A DNA stretch of 64,000 nt. Origin: an uncultured Bacteroidota bacterium (GTDB taxonomy: Bacteria; Bacteroidota; Bacteroidia; Chitinophagales; Chitinophagaceae). A model generated the notes under the pieces. It was not told the origin of the DNA and searched no databases. It saw nothing but the letters and a program-made list of their open reading frames with translations. The stretch spans positions 62,001 through 126,000 of the forward strand of contig CAIJXT010000015.1 in assembly GCA_903824665.1 (NCBI GenBank). The letters run 5' to 3'. Position numbers and translations under genes: made by a program. Positions 54,302 to 62,156 of this stretch are shown here, one piece after another. How positions within the stretch are numbered: position 1 is the stretch's first letter; the number at the start of each line of letters is the position of its first letter.

Positions 54302-55075
54302 ATGCACAATATCCAGGATCTCAGAGCCTACCTCGATGCCCGTGCGCTGCTCTACAACCAGCCAGGCTTCATCGCCACAGACCCTGTCTGCATTCCGCAC
54401 ACCTACACACGCCTGCAGGATATAGAGATCTCCGGACTATTTGCGGCCACACTTGCCTGGGGCAACCGTACCACCATCATCAACAACTGCCGCAAGCTGA
54501 TGTCCCTCATGGACAACGCCCCTTACGACTTCATACTGCACCATCACGACACCGACCTCAAACCCTTCGTGCACTTTGTACACCGCACCTTCAATGCTAC
54601 CGATCTACTCTATTTCATAGCCGTGCTGCAGCAGCATTACCGATCCCACAATTCCCTCGAAGACGCATTTGTAACCTCTGCCCGATACGATGCCCCCGAT
54701 ACGGGCCAGGCGCTTATCAGCTTTCACAACATGTTCTTCGCCGGCGAGCATCCCGCCCGCACCCGCAAGCATGTAGCCACCCCAAACCGCAACTCGGCCT
54801 GCAAACGGCTCAATATGTACCTCCGCTGGATGGTGCGCAGCGATAGCGCCGGTGTAGACTTCGGCTTATGGAAAAAGATAAACAGCAGCCAGCTGGTATG
54901 CCCGCTGGATGTGCATGTGGCGCGTGTAGCGCACCGGCTGGGCCTCATACCCACCATCAAAGCCGACTGGAACAATGCGATACTGCTCACCGGCAAGCTA
55001 AAATTGCTGAATCCCGCAGACCCGGCCATTTACGACTATGCCCTGTTTGGTCTGGGGGCAGAAGAGCGCATGTAG
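54302..55075 (+). CDS. TIGR02757 (DUF2400) family protein
   Basis: A 257-aa protein of a conserved but uncharacterised family. Recognisable segments are YNQPGFIATDPVCIPHTYTR, EISGLFAATLAWGNRTTIIN and NSACKRLNMYLRWMVRSD. The last is followed by CPLDVHVARVAHRLGL, which resembles the helix-hairpin and metal region of HhH base-excision glycosylases. A DNA-related role is suggested by that similarity only. I start it at ATG 54302 (MHNIQDLRAYLDARA); the extension to 54155 runs through the GTGCGCAA repeats and is not protein-like. Confidence 0.85.
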   Translation: MHNIQDLRAYLDARALLYNQPGFIATDPVCIPHTYTRLQDIEISGLFAATLAWGNRTTIINNCRKLMSLMDNAPYDFILHHHDTDLKPFVHFVHRTFNATDLLYFIAVLQQHYRSHNSLEDAFVTSARYDAPDTGQALISFHNMFFAGEHPARTRKHVATPNRNSACKRLNMYLRWMVRSDSAGVDFGLWKKINSSQLVCPLDVHVARVAHRLGLIPTIKADWNNAILLTGKLKLLNPADPAIYDYALFGLGAEERM

Positions 55076-55108
55076 TTGTTTGTTGACTATCAGTGTTATA
55101 AAAGTATA

Positions 55109-56758
55109 TCAACGCACTTTCACCAGCCAGTAATTTTTTACCTCTGCGGCTCTGGTTGCGGGGTTGAGGAAGGGCAGGGTCAGTTCGCTCACTTTGTAGA
55201 ATTCACCGGCTTTCACCGTATCATATTTATACCCCAGTGCAGCCACCTTATCCAGGCCCTCGCGCATAGTGAGCAGATAGCTGCCCCGCTTTATACCCAC
55301 CAGCGTATCTATGCTTTTTATGCTGCCCCCGGCATAAAATTGTATACTGTTCAGCGGATCGCTTACCCTGTATATCGCAACAGATGATGGGCTGATACTC
55401 GCCGCCGCGATATGCCTGCCGGCAGCAGCCCCCACCTGGTAGCCCAGCAGGGTGTGATAAAAAAAGTTGGTGAGTAGCACATTTACTACAATGATGGCTG
55501 TGGCCGGCAGCCACAGGAGCCTGGCCTTAAGTTGCTTGCTCAATGCAAGGTATAGCCACAGCAGCAAGCCTGCACACCACAGGCCGGTGGCCCATATACC
55601 ACCGGCAAAAACATAAGCAGCCAAAACGATTACTGCAAGCAGCAGCAGCAACGATATAACGGTATGTATCGGGGTCATGATCTGCCGCAGGCGCGCCAAC
55701 CTGTCTTGCGCCATCATATCAGCTATATGACGGGCGGTAAGTATGGCTGCCAGCGGAAAAACTACAAATATGTAGTGCGGCAACTGATATGCCGATGAGC
55801 CCAAAGCCAGATACGCCAGCAAGAAACCGCCCGTTGTAAGCCACTCCTGTCCCGGCTGCAACCTGCCCTTCTGCACTACTACCTGCCTGATGCTGACTAT
55901 AAGTGCTGAGATAAACAGGAATATCCAGGGCAGAAAAGACCACAGCATGTTGAGCATCAGAAAGTCGATCTTCGCTCCATTGTTCCACGGGCTCTCGCCG
56001 GTAATACGGCCAAAGCTTTGCGACCAGTAAAAGAAACGCAAACCGGATACTCCCTGTGCACCGTTCACTACCTTCTCAGGGTGCATGTCGAACTGCTGAT
56101 ACAAGCCAATGCTCATAGGTATCAGCAGCACCGCAATCACCAGCACTGCCCACAGGTATGCCGGTCTGAAAAACATGCGCCACTGCCTTTTCAGCGCCCA
56201 GTCGGTAGCAAAGCAGAACACCGGCACCATCAGTGCTATGGGTCCCTTGGTCATCATGCCCAGCGCTATTGCGGCGCTGCCACCTGCAAGGTAGGCTGCA
56301 CGGCGGGTAATGGTCCATTCCTGTATCCACCATATGGCGGTGATTACGCAGCCCATCAATATGGTGTCGCAGCGCACATCATTGGTCATCAGGAACATTC
56401 CCTGGCAGGATGCCAGTACCAATGCAGCCATGCGCCCCGTAACATCATCATAGAGCCGTTTGCCCAGCTTGTAGGTGGCCCAAATAGCCAACAAAGCAAA
56501 CAGGATGGAAGGCAATTTGTACCCGAAATTACCCACACCGAAAATACGCATACTGGCCGCACTGAGCCAGAACAGCAATGGCGGTTTGTCCAGATAATCA
56601 ATACCCCGGTCATAGATATGCAGGTAGTCGCCGCTCACCATCATTTCCCTGCTGATCTCGGCATACTGCGATGCATCCACATCCATGGTATCTACCCGCA
56701 CTGCAGTGAAGTAAAGCAACCCTATCAATACAAACACCCAAAACGGGACTTTCGGCAT
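55109..56758 (-). CDS. Glycosyltransferase family 39 (ArnT-like) membrane protein
   Basis: A 549-aa integral membrane protein with a first helix (PFWVFVLIGLLYFTAVRV) and the acidic periplasmic motif VDTMDVDASQYAEISREMMV. DYLDKPPLLFWLSAASMRIF follows, and about 11-12 further helices. This is the GT39/PMT superfamily pattern: it moves a sugar from an undecaprenyl- or dolichyl-phosphate carrier to lipid or protein. I start it at ATG 56758 (MPKVPFWVF); the frame to 56806 adds an unsupported segment. Acceptor unknown. Confidence 0.87.
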   Translation of the reverse strand: MPKVPFWVFVLIGLLYFTAVRVDTMDVDASQYAEISREMMVSGDYLHIYDRGIDYLDKPPLLFWLSAASMRIFGVGNFGYKLPSILFALLAIWATYKLGKRLYDDVTGRMAALVLASCQGMFLMTNDVRCDTILMGCVITAIWWIQEWTITRRAAYLAGGSAAIALGMMTKGPIALMVPVFCFATDWALKRQWRMFFRPAYLWAVLVIAVLLIPMSIGLYQQFDMHPEKVVNGAQGVSGLRFFYWSQSFGRITGESPWNNGAKIDFLMLNMLWSFLPWIFLFISALIVSIRQVVVQKGRLQPGQEWLTTGGFLLAYLALGSSAYQLPHYIFVVFPLAAILTARHIADMMAQDRLARLRQIMTPIHTVISLLLLLAVIVLAAYVFAGGIWATGLWCAGLLLWLYLALSKQLKARLLWLPATAIIVVNVLLTNFFYHTLLGYQVGAAAGRHIAAASISPSSVAIYRVSDPLNSIQFYAGGSIKSIDTLVGIKRGSYLLTMREGLDKVAALGYKYDTVKAGEFYKVSELTLPFLNPATRAAEVKNYWLVKVR

Positions 56759-56867
56759 AATGAATACTAATACATGTGACGATAAAAACAAAGTCAAACT
56801 ACGCAACCGCCAACCGGGTTGTGATCTGTAGTTTTTCTTTCCGCAAAAATAGTCGCAATTTTATCCG

Positions 56868-57911
56868 ATGCTGCAATTAAAGTATTATTCCTTCAATTTA
56901 CCTTTCGAATACCCTTTCACTATATCCAAAGGCACCAAAACCCACCAGCCCACGTTGATCACCTCATTAGGTCTTGGGAATCTGAGGGGACATGGTGAAG
57001 CGCCAGCCATCAGCTACTACAATGTAACGGTTGAGGATATGATTGCATCCCTGGAAGAAAAAAAGAGTATGATAGAGCGGTATGCACTCACCGACCCTGG
57101 ACGGTTCTGGCATTTTCTGCACCACCTGATACCCGGACAGCACTTTCTTACCGCCGCACTCGATATTGCCGGTTGGGATCTGTTTGCACAAATGCGCCGG
57201 CAACCCCTGTATCAGTTGCTGGGCATAAAGTGGGACAGCCAGCCGCTTACCGACTACACAATAGGGATAGATACGCCGGAAAACATGGTAGCAAAGATAA
57301 AGGCGCATCCCTGGCCGGTGTACAAGATAAAGTGTACCGGCACCGGCGGCATAGATACGCTACGCCTGCTGCGCAGCCACACCGATGCGCCATTCAGGGT
57401 AGATGCCAATGAAAGCTGGACGCTGGAAGAAGCTAAAATGCTGTCGCCCGATTTGCAGTCGCTGGGCGTGACCATTGTAGAACAGCCACTGCCGCGCGAT
57501 GCCTATGAAGAAATGAAGGAACTTAAAGCACTGTCGCCATTACCACTCTATGCTGATGAAAGCTGCCGTACCGAAGACGAAGTGAAGAAATGTGCTGAAG
57601 GCTTTCATGGCATTAACATAAAACTGGTGAAATGTGGTGGCATTACCCCAGCAATGCGCATGATAAAAGAAGCGCGTATGCTAGGGCTAAGAGTGATGAT
57701 GGGTAACATGAACGAAAGCAGTGTAGGTACAGCCGCCATTGCTCATATGCAGCCGCTGCTGGACGAAGTAGACGCCGATGGCCCATTATTGCTTCAGCAA
57801 GACCTTGCTGAAGGCCTGGCATATGAAAAGGGACTATTAAAACTCAGTGGCAGACCGGGACTGGGTATCAGGTTTGCGGGACCTGTGCCGGCAACAAGGC
57901 CGGCACACTAG
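56868..57911 (+). CDS. Dipeptide epimerase (enolase superfamily)
   Basis: A 347-aa enzyme of the muconate-lactonizing/Ala-Glu epimerase subgroup. The catalytic set is complete: Lys153-x-Lys155 (YKIKCTG), metal ligands Asp179 (RVDANES), Glu205 (VEQPLP) and Asp230 (YADESC), and Lys252 (NIKLVKCGG). The late DVDADGPLLL motif is typical of L-Ala-D/L-Glu epimerases of murein-peptide recycling. Exact dipeptide preference cannot be read from sequence. Confidence 0.9.
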   Translation: MLQLKYYSFNLPFEYPFTISKGTKTHQPTLITSLGLGNLRGHGEAPAISYYNVTVEDMIASLEEKKSMIERYALTDPGRFWHFLHHLIPGQHFLTAALDIAGWDLFAQMRRQPLYQLLGIKWDSQPLTDYTIGIDTPENMVAKIKAHPWPVYKIKCTGTGGIDTLRLLRSHTDAPFRVDANESWTLEEAKMLSPDLQSLGVTIVEQPLPRDAYEEMKELKALSPLPLYADESCRTEDEVKKCAEGFHGINIKLVKCGGITPAMRMIKEARMLGLRVMMGNMNESSVGTAAIAHMQPLLDEVDADGPLLLQQDLAEGLAYEKGLLKLSGRPGLGIRFAGPVPATRPAH

Positions 57912-57914
57912 TGC

Positions 57915-58145
57915 CTACTGCTGCTGCCGACGCCTGCTGAGCCAAAAAAGCAGCAAGAATACAAAAAGTATAATGAGATAATCTACCACTACAAACACAG
58001 AATATATCTGAGCAGCAACAGTACTGAAGAAGGGTATGCCGCGCAAATGGGTAAACCGCCACATAAAAAGCAAACTCACCGGCATTGAGAATACCAGACA
58101 ATTGATGAGTACGCGCTTGTTGAAAAATTCTTTAAAAAGACTCAT
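57915..58145 (-). CDS. Small hypothetical membrane protein
   Basis: A 76-aa protein (MSLFKEFFNKRVLINCLVFS) with two hydrophobic segments, about 14-29 and 47-68 (YSVFVVVDYLIILFVFLLLF), and a basic tail RRRQQQ. No family is recognised. It ends 3 bp from the convergent epimerase stop and lies downstream of the S24 regulator, with a 77-bp gap. It could be spurious, but its start, charge layout and fit between genes support it. Confidence 0.5.
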   Translation of the reverse strand: MSLFKEFFNKRVLINCLVFSMPVSLLFMWRFTHLRGIPFFSTVAAQIYSVFVVVDYLIILFVFLLLFWLSRRRQQQ

Positions 58146-58222
58146 TGATCTTAATTTCCTTTGCTTGTATCAGGGTAAACGAATGTACTCTTAACTGTAT
58201 CATCAATATCTACCGCCTGTGT

Positions 58223-59050
58223 TTAAACATCGCCGCTTTTCATTTTCCTTTTCATTTCCATCACGTCCATTTCCAGGTCGGCGAGGCGATGGTACACTTC
58301 GGCGGGCTCGCTGAAGTCGCTGCTGATTTTCATGCGGCCATACCATACTTCTTTTATGTCTTCCGGGTCTATCTCTATTGTAGGGAATTCGTGGCGGTGC
58401 GCTATGGTATCTGACTTGAGGTAAATTTTACCACGCTCCTTCAGGCGGTTTACCAGACGTTTTACCGCAACTCCGCCTTTATGCACTACTACATATACCC
58501 TGTTGTCGCGAATTTTGTCGAGCGAATCTATCCATTCGCCTATAATGCGGTCGCCATGTAGCACATTGGGAGCCATTGAGGGGCCTTCTACCTCAAACAT
58601 GCGATAAGTGGCATTGCTGAGACCGGGCAGCCTGAATGTAGGCAGCGACTCCATAAACTCAGCATCGCCGTAACCGAGCAAATAACCCGCCCGGGCTTTT
58701 ACCGGTACATAAATGATATTATCATTCCCTCCGCTATCTACTGTGATGATACGCGGAATACCACTGTAACCGGCAGGCGGCTGTTGGGGGAATGCAGCAC
58801 GCAGCATTATGTCCTTTTCGTCCGGCTCATCGGGTAAAGACTTCAATGATTCCAGATTTTTTGACAACAAATCGTCAAGCGACACGCCAAAATATTTGGC
58901 AAAGGTGCGCAGCGTCTCCACATTGGGTTCGCTGATACCCGCCTCGTAGTTCGCAATAGTCGTACGACCAATATTGAGCTCAGAGCTAAGCCCATCCTGT
59001 GTTTTGCCTGATTTTTTTCTCAGGTATTTTAGATTGCCCGGTAAGTTCAT
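58223..59050 (-). CDS. Phage-repressor-type HTH / S24 peptidase regulator
   Basis: A 275-aa protein. The N-terminal XRE-type helix-turn-helix is LKYLRKKSGKTQDGLSSELN, then IGRTTIANYEAGISEP. The C-terminal LexA/CI-like S24 domain has the nucleophile Ser158 (VEGPSMAPN) and the base Lys197 (GVAVKRL). Such repressors are inactivated by RecA-stimulated self-cleavage. No classic Ala-Gly cleavage site was pinned down. It is divergent from the MuB-like gene, as in Mu-like phages, and its own promoter (TAACTTTG read leftward at 59062-59055) would give a nearly leaderless mRNA. Confidence 0.88.
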   Translation of the reverse strand: MNLPGNLKYLRKKSGKTQDGLSSELNIGRTTIANYEAGISEPNVETLRTFAKYFGVSLDDLLSKNLESLKSLPDEPDEKDIMLRAAFPQQPPAGYSGIPRIITVDSGGNDNIIYVPVKARAGYLLGYGDAEFMESLPTFRLPGLSNATYRMFEVEGPSMAPNVLHGDRIIGEWIDSLDKIRDNRVYVVVHKGGVAVKRLVNRLKERGKIYLKSDTIAHRHEFPTIEIDPEDIKEVWYGRMKISSDFSEPAEVYHRLADLEMDVMEMKRKMKSGDV

Positions 59051-59054
59051 GCCA

Positions 59055-59114
59055 CAAAGTTAAGAAATCTTTTCCACAAAATTTGGATTTGTCAATTTAT
59101 TTGGAATATCTTTG
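59055..59114. promoter_or_regulatory. Divergent promoter/operator region of the Mu-like cassette
   Basis: Rightward: TTTG (59082-59085), a 21-base spacer and TATCTTTG (59107-59114). Leftward: TAACTTTG (59062-59055), close to the repressor ATG. A direct repeat ATTTGGA at 59081-59087 and 59099-59105 flanks the rightward spacer and is a candidate repressor site. The arrangement resembles a phage early control region. Confidence 0.5.
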
Positions 59115-59335
59115 TGCTGAAATAGGGCGATGCCCTGTTTTGAAATCAGGAATATTTAGTGTCTGTGCCAATAAAATTGTCCAAATAGTTTTTAAAGGTA
59201 GTGTGTAGTGCAGTAACCAGCAAAGTGAGCAGGGCCACCTTAGGGACAAGAAGAATTACGAAGCAAAGACAACACAACATTTGCAACTTAAAACTACCCC
59301 TTACCACTATTATAAACCAAACAAAAACGACGAAT

Positions 59336-60187
59336 ATGACACACGAACAGAAAAAACAAGTCAGGGATGCATTAGTCCGTTACATGAGCACATTCAGCAC
59401 CCAGACAGAAGCTGCAGCTACTTTGCATGGCATCAGCCTGTCTACTATATCACAGGTTAAAAATCACAATTGGGATCTGCTCAGCGACCGCCTGTGGCAC
59501 CATATTGCAAAGCAGGTAGGTTTCTATTGTGGCGAATGGTGTGCTGCCGACACCAGTGCTTACCTGCTGCTGCGCATACTGATGGGAGACGCACAACACT
59601 ATGGCATGGCATACGGTATTGCCATTGGCAATGGTATTGGCAAAACGTTCAGTGCGGCACAGTACGCCCGCGAACATGAAAATGTGATCTATGCTGCCGG
59701 CAACTCAGCATATAACCGAAAATCATTTTTGAGTGCGTTACTGGCAGCCGCAGGTGAAAATATGGAAAGCTCATCACCCGAAATGCTGGATAGCCTTGCA
59801 GGTATTGTTGCTGCCAAAGACATGCCATTACTCATAGTAGATGACGCACATCTGCTGAAAGACCGGGTACTGCATGTGCTGGTTTTGCTGGCCAACAAAC
59901 TGTCTGGTAAAGTAGGTCTGATACTAATGGGCAATGACACATTGCGCACCAGAATCGTGGAGGGTGTACGCCTGAGGAAGCCGGGATTCACCGAAATCTA
60001 CAAGACCATAGGTAAGCGATTTATCACATTGGGGTGCCTTGCACCGGGCGATGTAGCCGCCGTATGTCAGGCCAATGGCATACACGACCGTGAAACAATA
60101 AACTTCATTACTGATGCCAGCAACAGTAATCTGCATACTGCGGCATGCCTAATATCTGAACAGACACAACAACGCATTGCAGCATAA
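59336..60187 (+). CDS. MuB-like AAA ATPase (transposition helper type)
   Basis: A 283-aa protein. An N-terminal helix-turn-helix (TEAAATLHGISLSTISQVKN, residues about 22-41) precedes an AAA domain. Its P-loop is IGNGIGKTFS (Lys103), Walker B is PLLIVDDAH (Asp169-Asp170) and the sensor segment is GLILMGNDTLRTRI. This matches phage Mu B / IS21-helper-like ATPases that bind DNA and recruit the transposase. The P-loop is slightly irregular (GNGIGKT). ATG 59336 fits a start after a 215-nt leader. No MuA-type transposase lies upstream, where it normally would. Confidence 0.82.
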   Translation: MTHEQKKQVRDALVRYMSTFSTQTEAAATLHGISLSTISQVKNHNWDLLSDRLWHHIAKQVGFYCGEWCAADTSAYLLLRILMGDAQHYGMAYGIAIGNGIGKTFSAAQYAREHENVIYAAGNSAYNRKSFLSALLAAAGENMESSSPEMLDSLAGIVAAKDMPLLIVDDAHLLKDRVLHVLVLLANKLSGKVGLILMGNDTLRTRIVEGVRLRKPGFTEIYKTIGKRFITLGCLAPGDVAAVCQANGIHDRETINFITDASNSNLHTAACLISEQTQQRIAA

Positions 60188-60224
60188 TAACCAGTAATCA
60201 ACCAAACCAAAAACTATATATTTT

Positions 60225-60686
60225 ATGTACTACGCTACAATATCTCCGGCAAACACATCGCAGCACATAGCGCGGCCTGTAAAGCAAATGGTAAAGGAAA
60301 GAACCGGTATGAGCATAGAGGTGCTGCAATACCCTACAGAACACATCAATAAAACACCGCTGCGTATGCTGCATGTAATTGCACTGGCACTGGATCTGAA
60401 TCCGGAATGCTACCGTATGAGAACACGGGTACGAAATATCGTAGAGCTGCGTTTTATCGGGAGCCTGCTGCTGCGGCAACACTTCCCCGCACTTACCCTT
60501 CATCAGATCGCAGCCTACTTCGGTGGTCAGGATCACAGCTCGGTAATCAATGGGCTGTCCAGAGCACACAACCTCATCTATGTGCAGGATACGGAATTTC
60601 TCAAAAAATACAATTCAGCATTAAAATCTGTAACCCAATGGCTAAGAAGAGAGGTTTCCGACTTCGCATCAACCACCAGCGTGTAG
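60225..60686 (+). CDS. Stand-alone DnaA domain-IV-like protein
   Basis: A 153-aa protein. Residues about 65-120 match the DnaA C-terminal DNA-binding domain: RNIVELRFIGSLLLRQHFPA, then LTLHQIAAYFGGQDHSSVIN with the DHSSV loop at 103-107 that in DnaA contacts the DnaA box. The ATPase domain of DnaA is missing, so the protein would bind DNA without nucleotide control. It follows the MuB-like gene by 37 bp and overlaps the next gene by 49 bp. Confidence 0.8.
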   Translation: MYYATISPANTSQHIARPVKQMVKERTGMSIEVLQYPTEHINKTPLRMLHVIALALDLNPECYRMRTRVRNIVELRFIGSLLLRQHFPALTLHQIAAYFGGQDHSSVINGLSRAHNLIYVQDTEFLKKYNSALKSVTQWLRREVSDFASTTSV

Positions 60687-60955
60687 AAGCACTGCACGAA
60701 GTATGCTGTGAAATGCTGGAAGAATTCAGACCAGATAATGACCACAGACAATTACTGCACGAGTATATGCAGGACCTGCAGGAAAAACTGGATGCGATGC
60801 GACAACGCAATCAGGCATTGTACACTTTGCTGCTCTCGGGACCCGAAGCAGTAGCCTTCTATCAGTTGTGGAATATGCTGGACATTAAACATGATAAGTA
60901 TGCAGTACTAATCGTAGATAATCTGCTAAAAAAAATGAGTAGCCTGGCAGCATAA
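60638..60955 (+). CDS. Hypothetical protein of the Mu-like cassette
   Basis: A 105-aa protein (MAKKRGFRLRINHQRVEALH) that is basic at the start and then mostly helical (LLHEYMQDLQEKLDAMRQRN), with no recognised family. I start it at ATG 60638, inside the preceding gene; a longer frame from 60407 would be almost wholly out of frame over the DnaA-like gene. The 49-bp overlap suggests coupled translation. Confidence 0.65.
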   Translation: MAKKRGFRLRINHQRVEALHEVCCEMLEEFRPDNDHRQLLHEYMQDLQEKLDAMRQRNQALYTLLLSGPEAVAFYQLWNMLDIKHDKYAVLIVDNLLKKMSSLAA

Positions 60956-60997
60956 CAGGAATAAAACCTATAAGCTAAACAAAAAAAATAAGACACT

Positions 60998-61510
60998 ATG
61001 AAAACAGACAACCAGACCAAAGCGCCTGTTGGTATTACCGAAGATCAGTTTAATGCAGCAGTGGAAAGATATGCGAAAGCAGAAGCACGGGAAGCAGCGA
61101 TAAACCGGACGATCGAGGTTGAAGTAAACGAAGTACTGGAAAAGTACGAAGATGAATTGCTGTGCCTTGCACAGGGCAAGCAGACAGCCTACGATATAGC
61201 GAGAACCTATTGCTCCTGCAATAAAGACGCCCTATTCAGACGTCGTCGCAGAATAGGGACAATGTACGGTATTGCCGGCTTCAGGCTGGGAAACCCACGC
61301 CTGAAGACCCTGAAAGGAACCAACTGGGCAAAAGTGCTTACAGCCATCAAAGACAAATTGCCAGCCTATGTGCGTATTTCCGAAGAGCCCGCCAAGGATA
61401 TGCTGCTTGCCGACCGGTATAAACCAAATGTAGCACCACTACTGATGGAAATAGGGGTACAGGTGGTGCAGGATGAACTATTTTATATCGAAACAAGGAA
61501 AGCCGCATAG
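60998..61510 (+). CDS. Host-nuclease inhibitor Gam-like protein
   Basis: A 170-aa protein resembling the Mu Gam family, dimeric Ku-like proteins that cap DNA ends against host nucleases. The features are a long N-terminal helix (FNAAVERYAKAEAREAAINR), a middle basic region (KDALFRRRRRIGTMYGIAGF) and the closing strand pattern MEIGVQVVQDELFYIETRKA, typical of Gam. It supports a Mu-like origin for the cassette. Confidence 0.75.
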   Translation: MKTDNQTKAPVGITEDQFNAAVERYAKAEAREAAINRTIEVEVNEVLEKYEDELLCLAQGKQTAYDIARTYCSCNKDALFRRRRRIGTMYGIAGFRLGNPRLKTLKGTNWAKVLTAIKDKLPAYVRISEEPAKDMLLADRYKPNVAPLLMEIGVQVVQDELFYIETRKAA

Positions 61511-61541
61511 CGGATCGTAGAACAAACGAAAACAAAATACT

Positions 61542-61760
61542 ATGACACAAGATTTTTCTGATTTTCAGGCTGCACACGACACCCAACCTACCGCCGTGTA
61601 TTTTACGCAAAGCCGAAACGCTACATCGCGGAAACAGTACAAACGCCAGCTCATGCTCGCCTTCATAGACCATGCCAGCACACCAAAACGAAAACACGCA
61701 TACAGAACAGCCCCTGTAAAACCATCACTCCTCAATACTTTGCTTGCTTTGATCAGGTGA
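61542..61760 (+). CDS. Small hypothetical protein of the Mu-like cassette
   Basis: A 72-aa basic protein (MTQDFSDFQAAHDTQPTAVY) with no recognised family. It follows the Gam-like gene by 31 bp in the same direction, and a long imperfect hairpin begins 13 bp after its stop. Its length and composition do not exclude a chance frame. Confidence 0.45.
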   Translation: MTQDFSDFQAAHDTQPTAVYFTQSRNATSRKQYKRQLMLAFIDHASTPKRKHAYRTAPVKPSLLNTLLALIR

Positions 61761-61773
61761 TTTAGCCAATAGA

Positions 61774-61824
61774 AAGCGCCGGGAACCTTCTGCCTTTGCA
61801 ACAGGCGTGAAGGATTCCTGTGCT
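61774..61824 (+). terminator. Long imperfect hairpin ending the Mu-like cassette
   Basis: GGAACCTTC (61782-61790) and TGCCT pair with AGGC and GAAGGATTCC (61809-61818); further pairing of AAGC with GCTT extends the stem to about 20 bp with bulges. There is no clean T-run, so it may be a terminator or a structured RNA. The bases from 61825 to 62032 show nothing else. Confidence 0.45.
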
Positions 61825-62032
61825 TGGTGCCATAAGTTAACTCCAACATCAAAACGATTGCATTGAAATAATACACCTATGTATTTTGCAAAGAGGATTT
61901 GCTACAATAGTGGTGTCGGGCAGGCGGGTAACGTACGGCAGAAAATAGGATTCAAATATAAACTATGGCGTAAACGGTTAATTATCAAGGAAATATTTTG
62001 CCATTTGGGAAAAGGAATTTAGATTTGTAGTA

Positions 62033-62149
62033 ATGAATATCAAGTACGGCAATAAAGCAACCGAGAACTCTGACATCACTACTTATATATTAGTGGCGTT
62101 TGTGTTGCTAACAGTGGTCGTTGGATCACTGAAGATTTTATTCCTGTAA
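62033..62149 (+). CDS. Possible 38-aa membrane microprotein
   Basis: ATG 62033 to TAA 62149 encodes MNIKYGNKATENSDITTYIL followed by VAFVLLTVVVGSLKILFL. This is a hydrophilic start and one clear membrane helix, like many single-pass microproteins. It lies 7 bp from the convergent S41 protease stop. No family is known to me. A chance frame is possible. Confidence 0.35.
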   Translation: MNIKYGNKATENSDITTYILVAFVLLTVVVGSLKILFL

Positions 62150-62156
62150 TTCCCTC

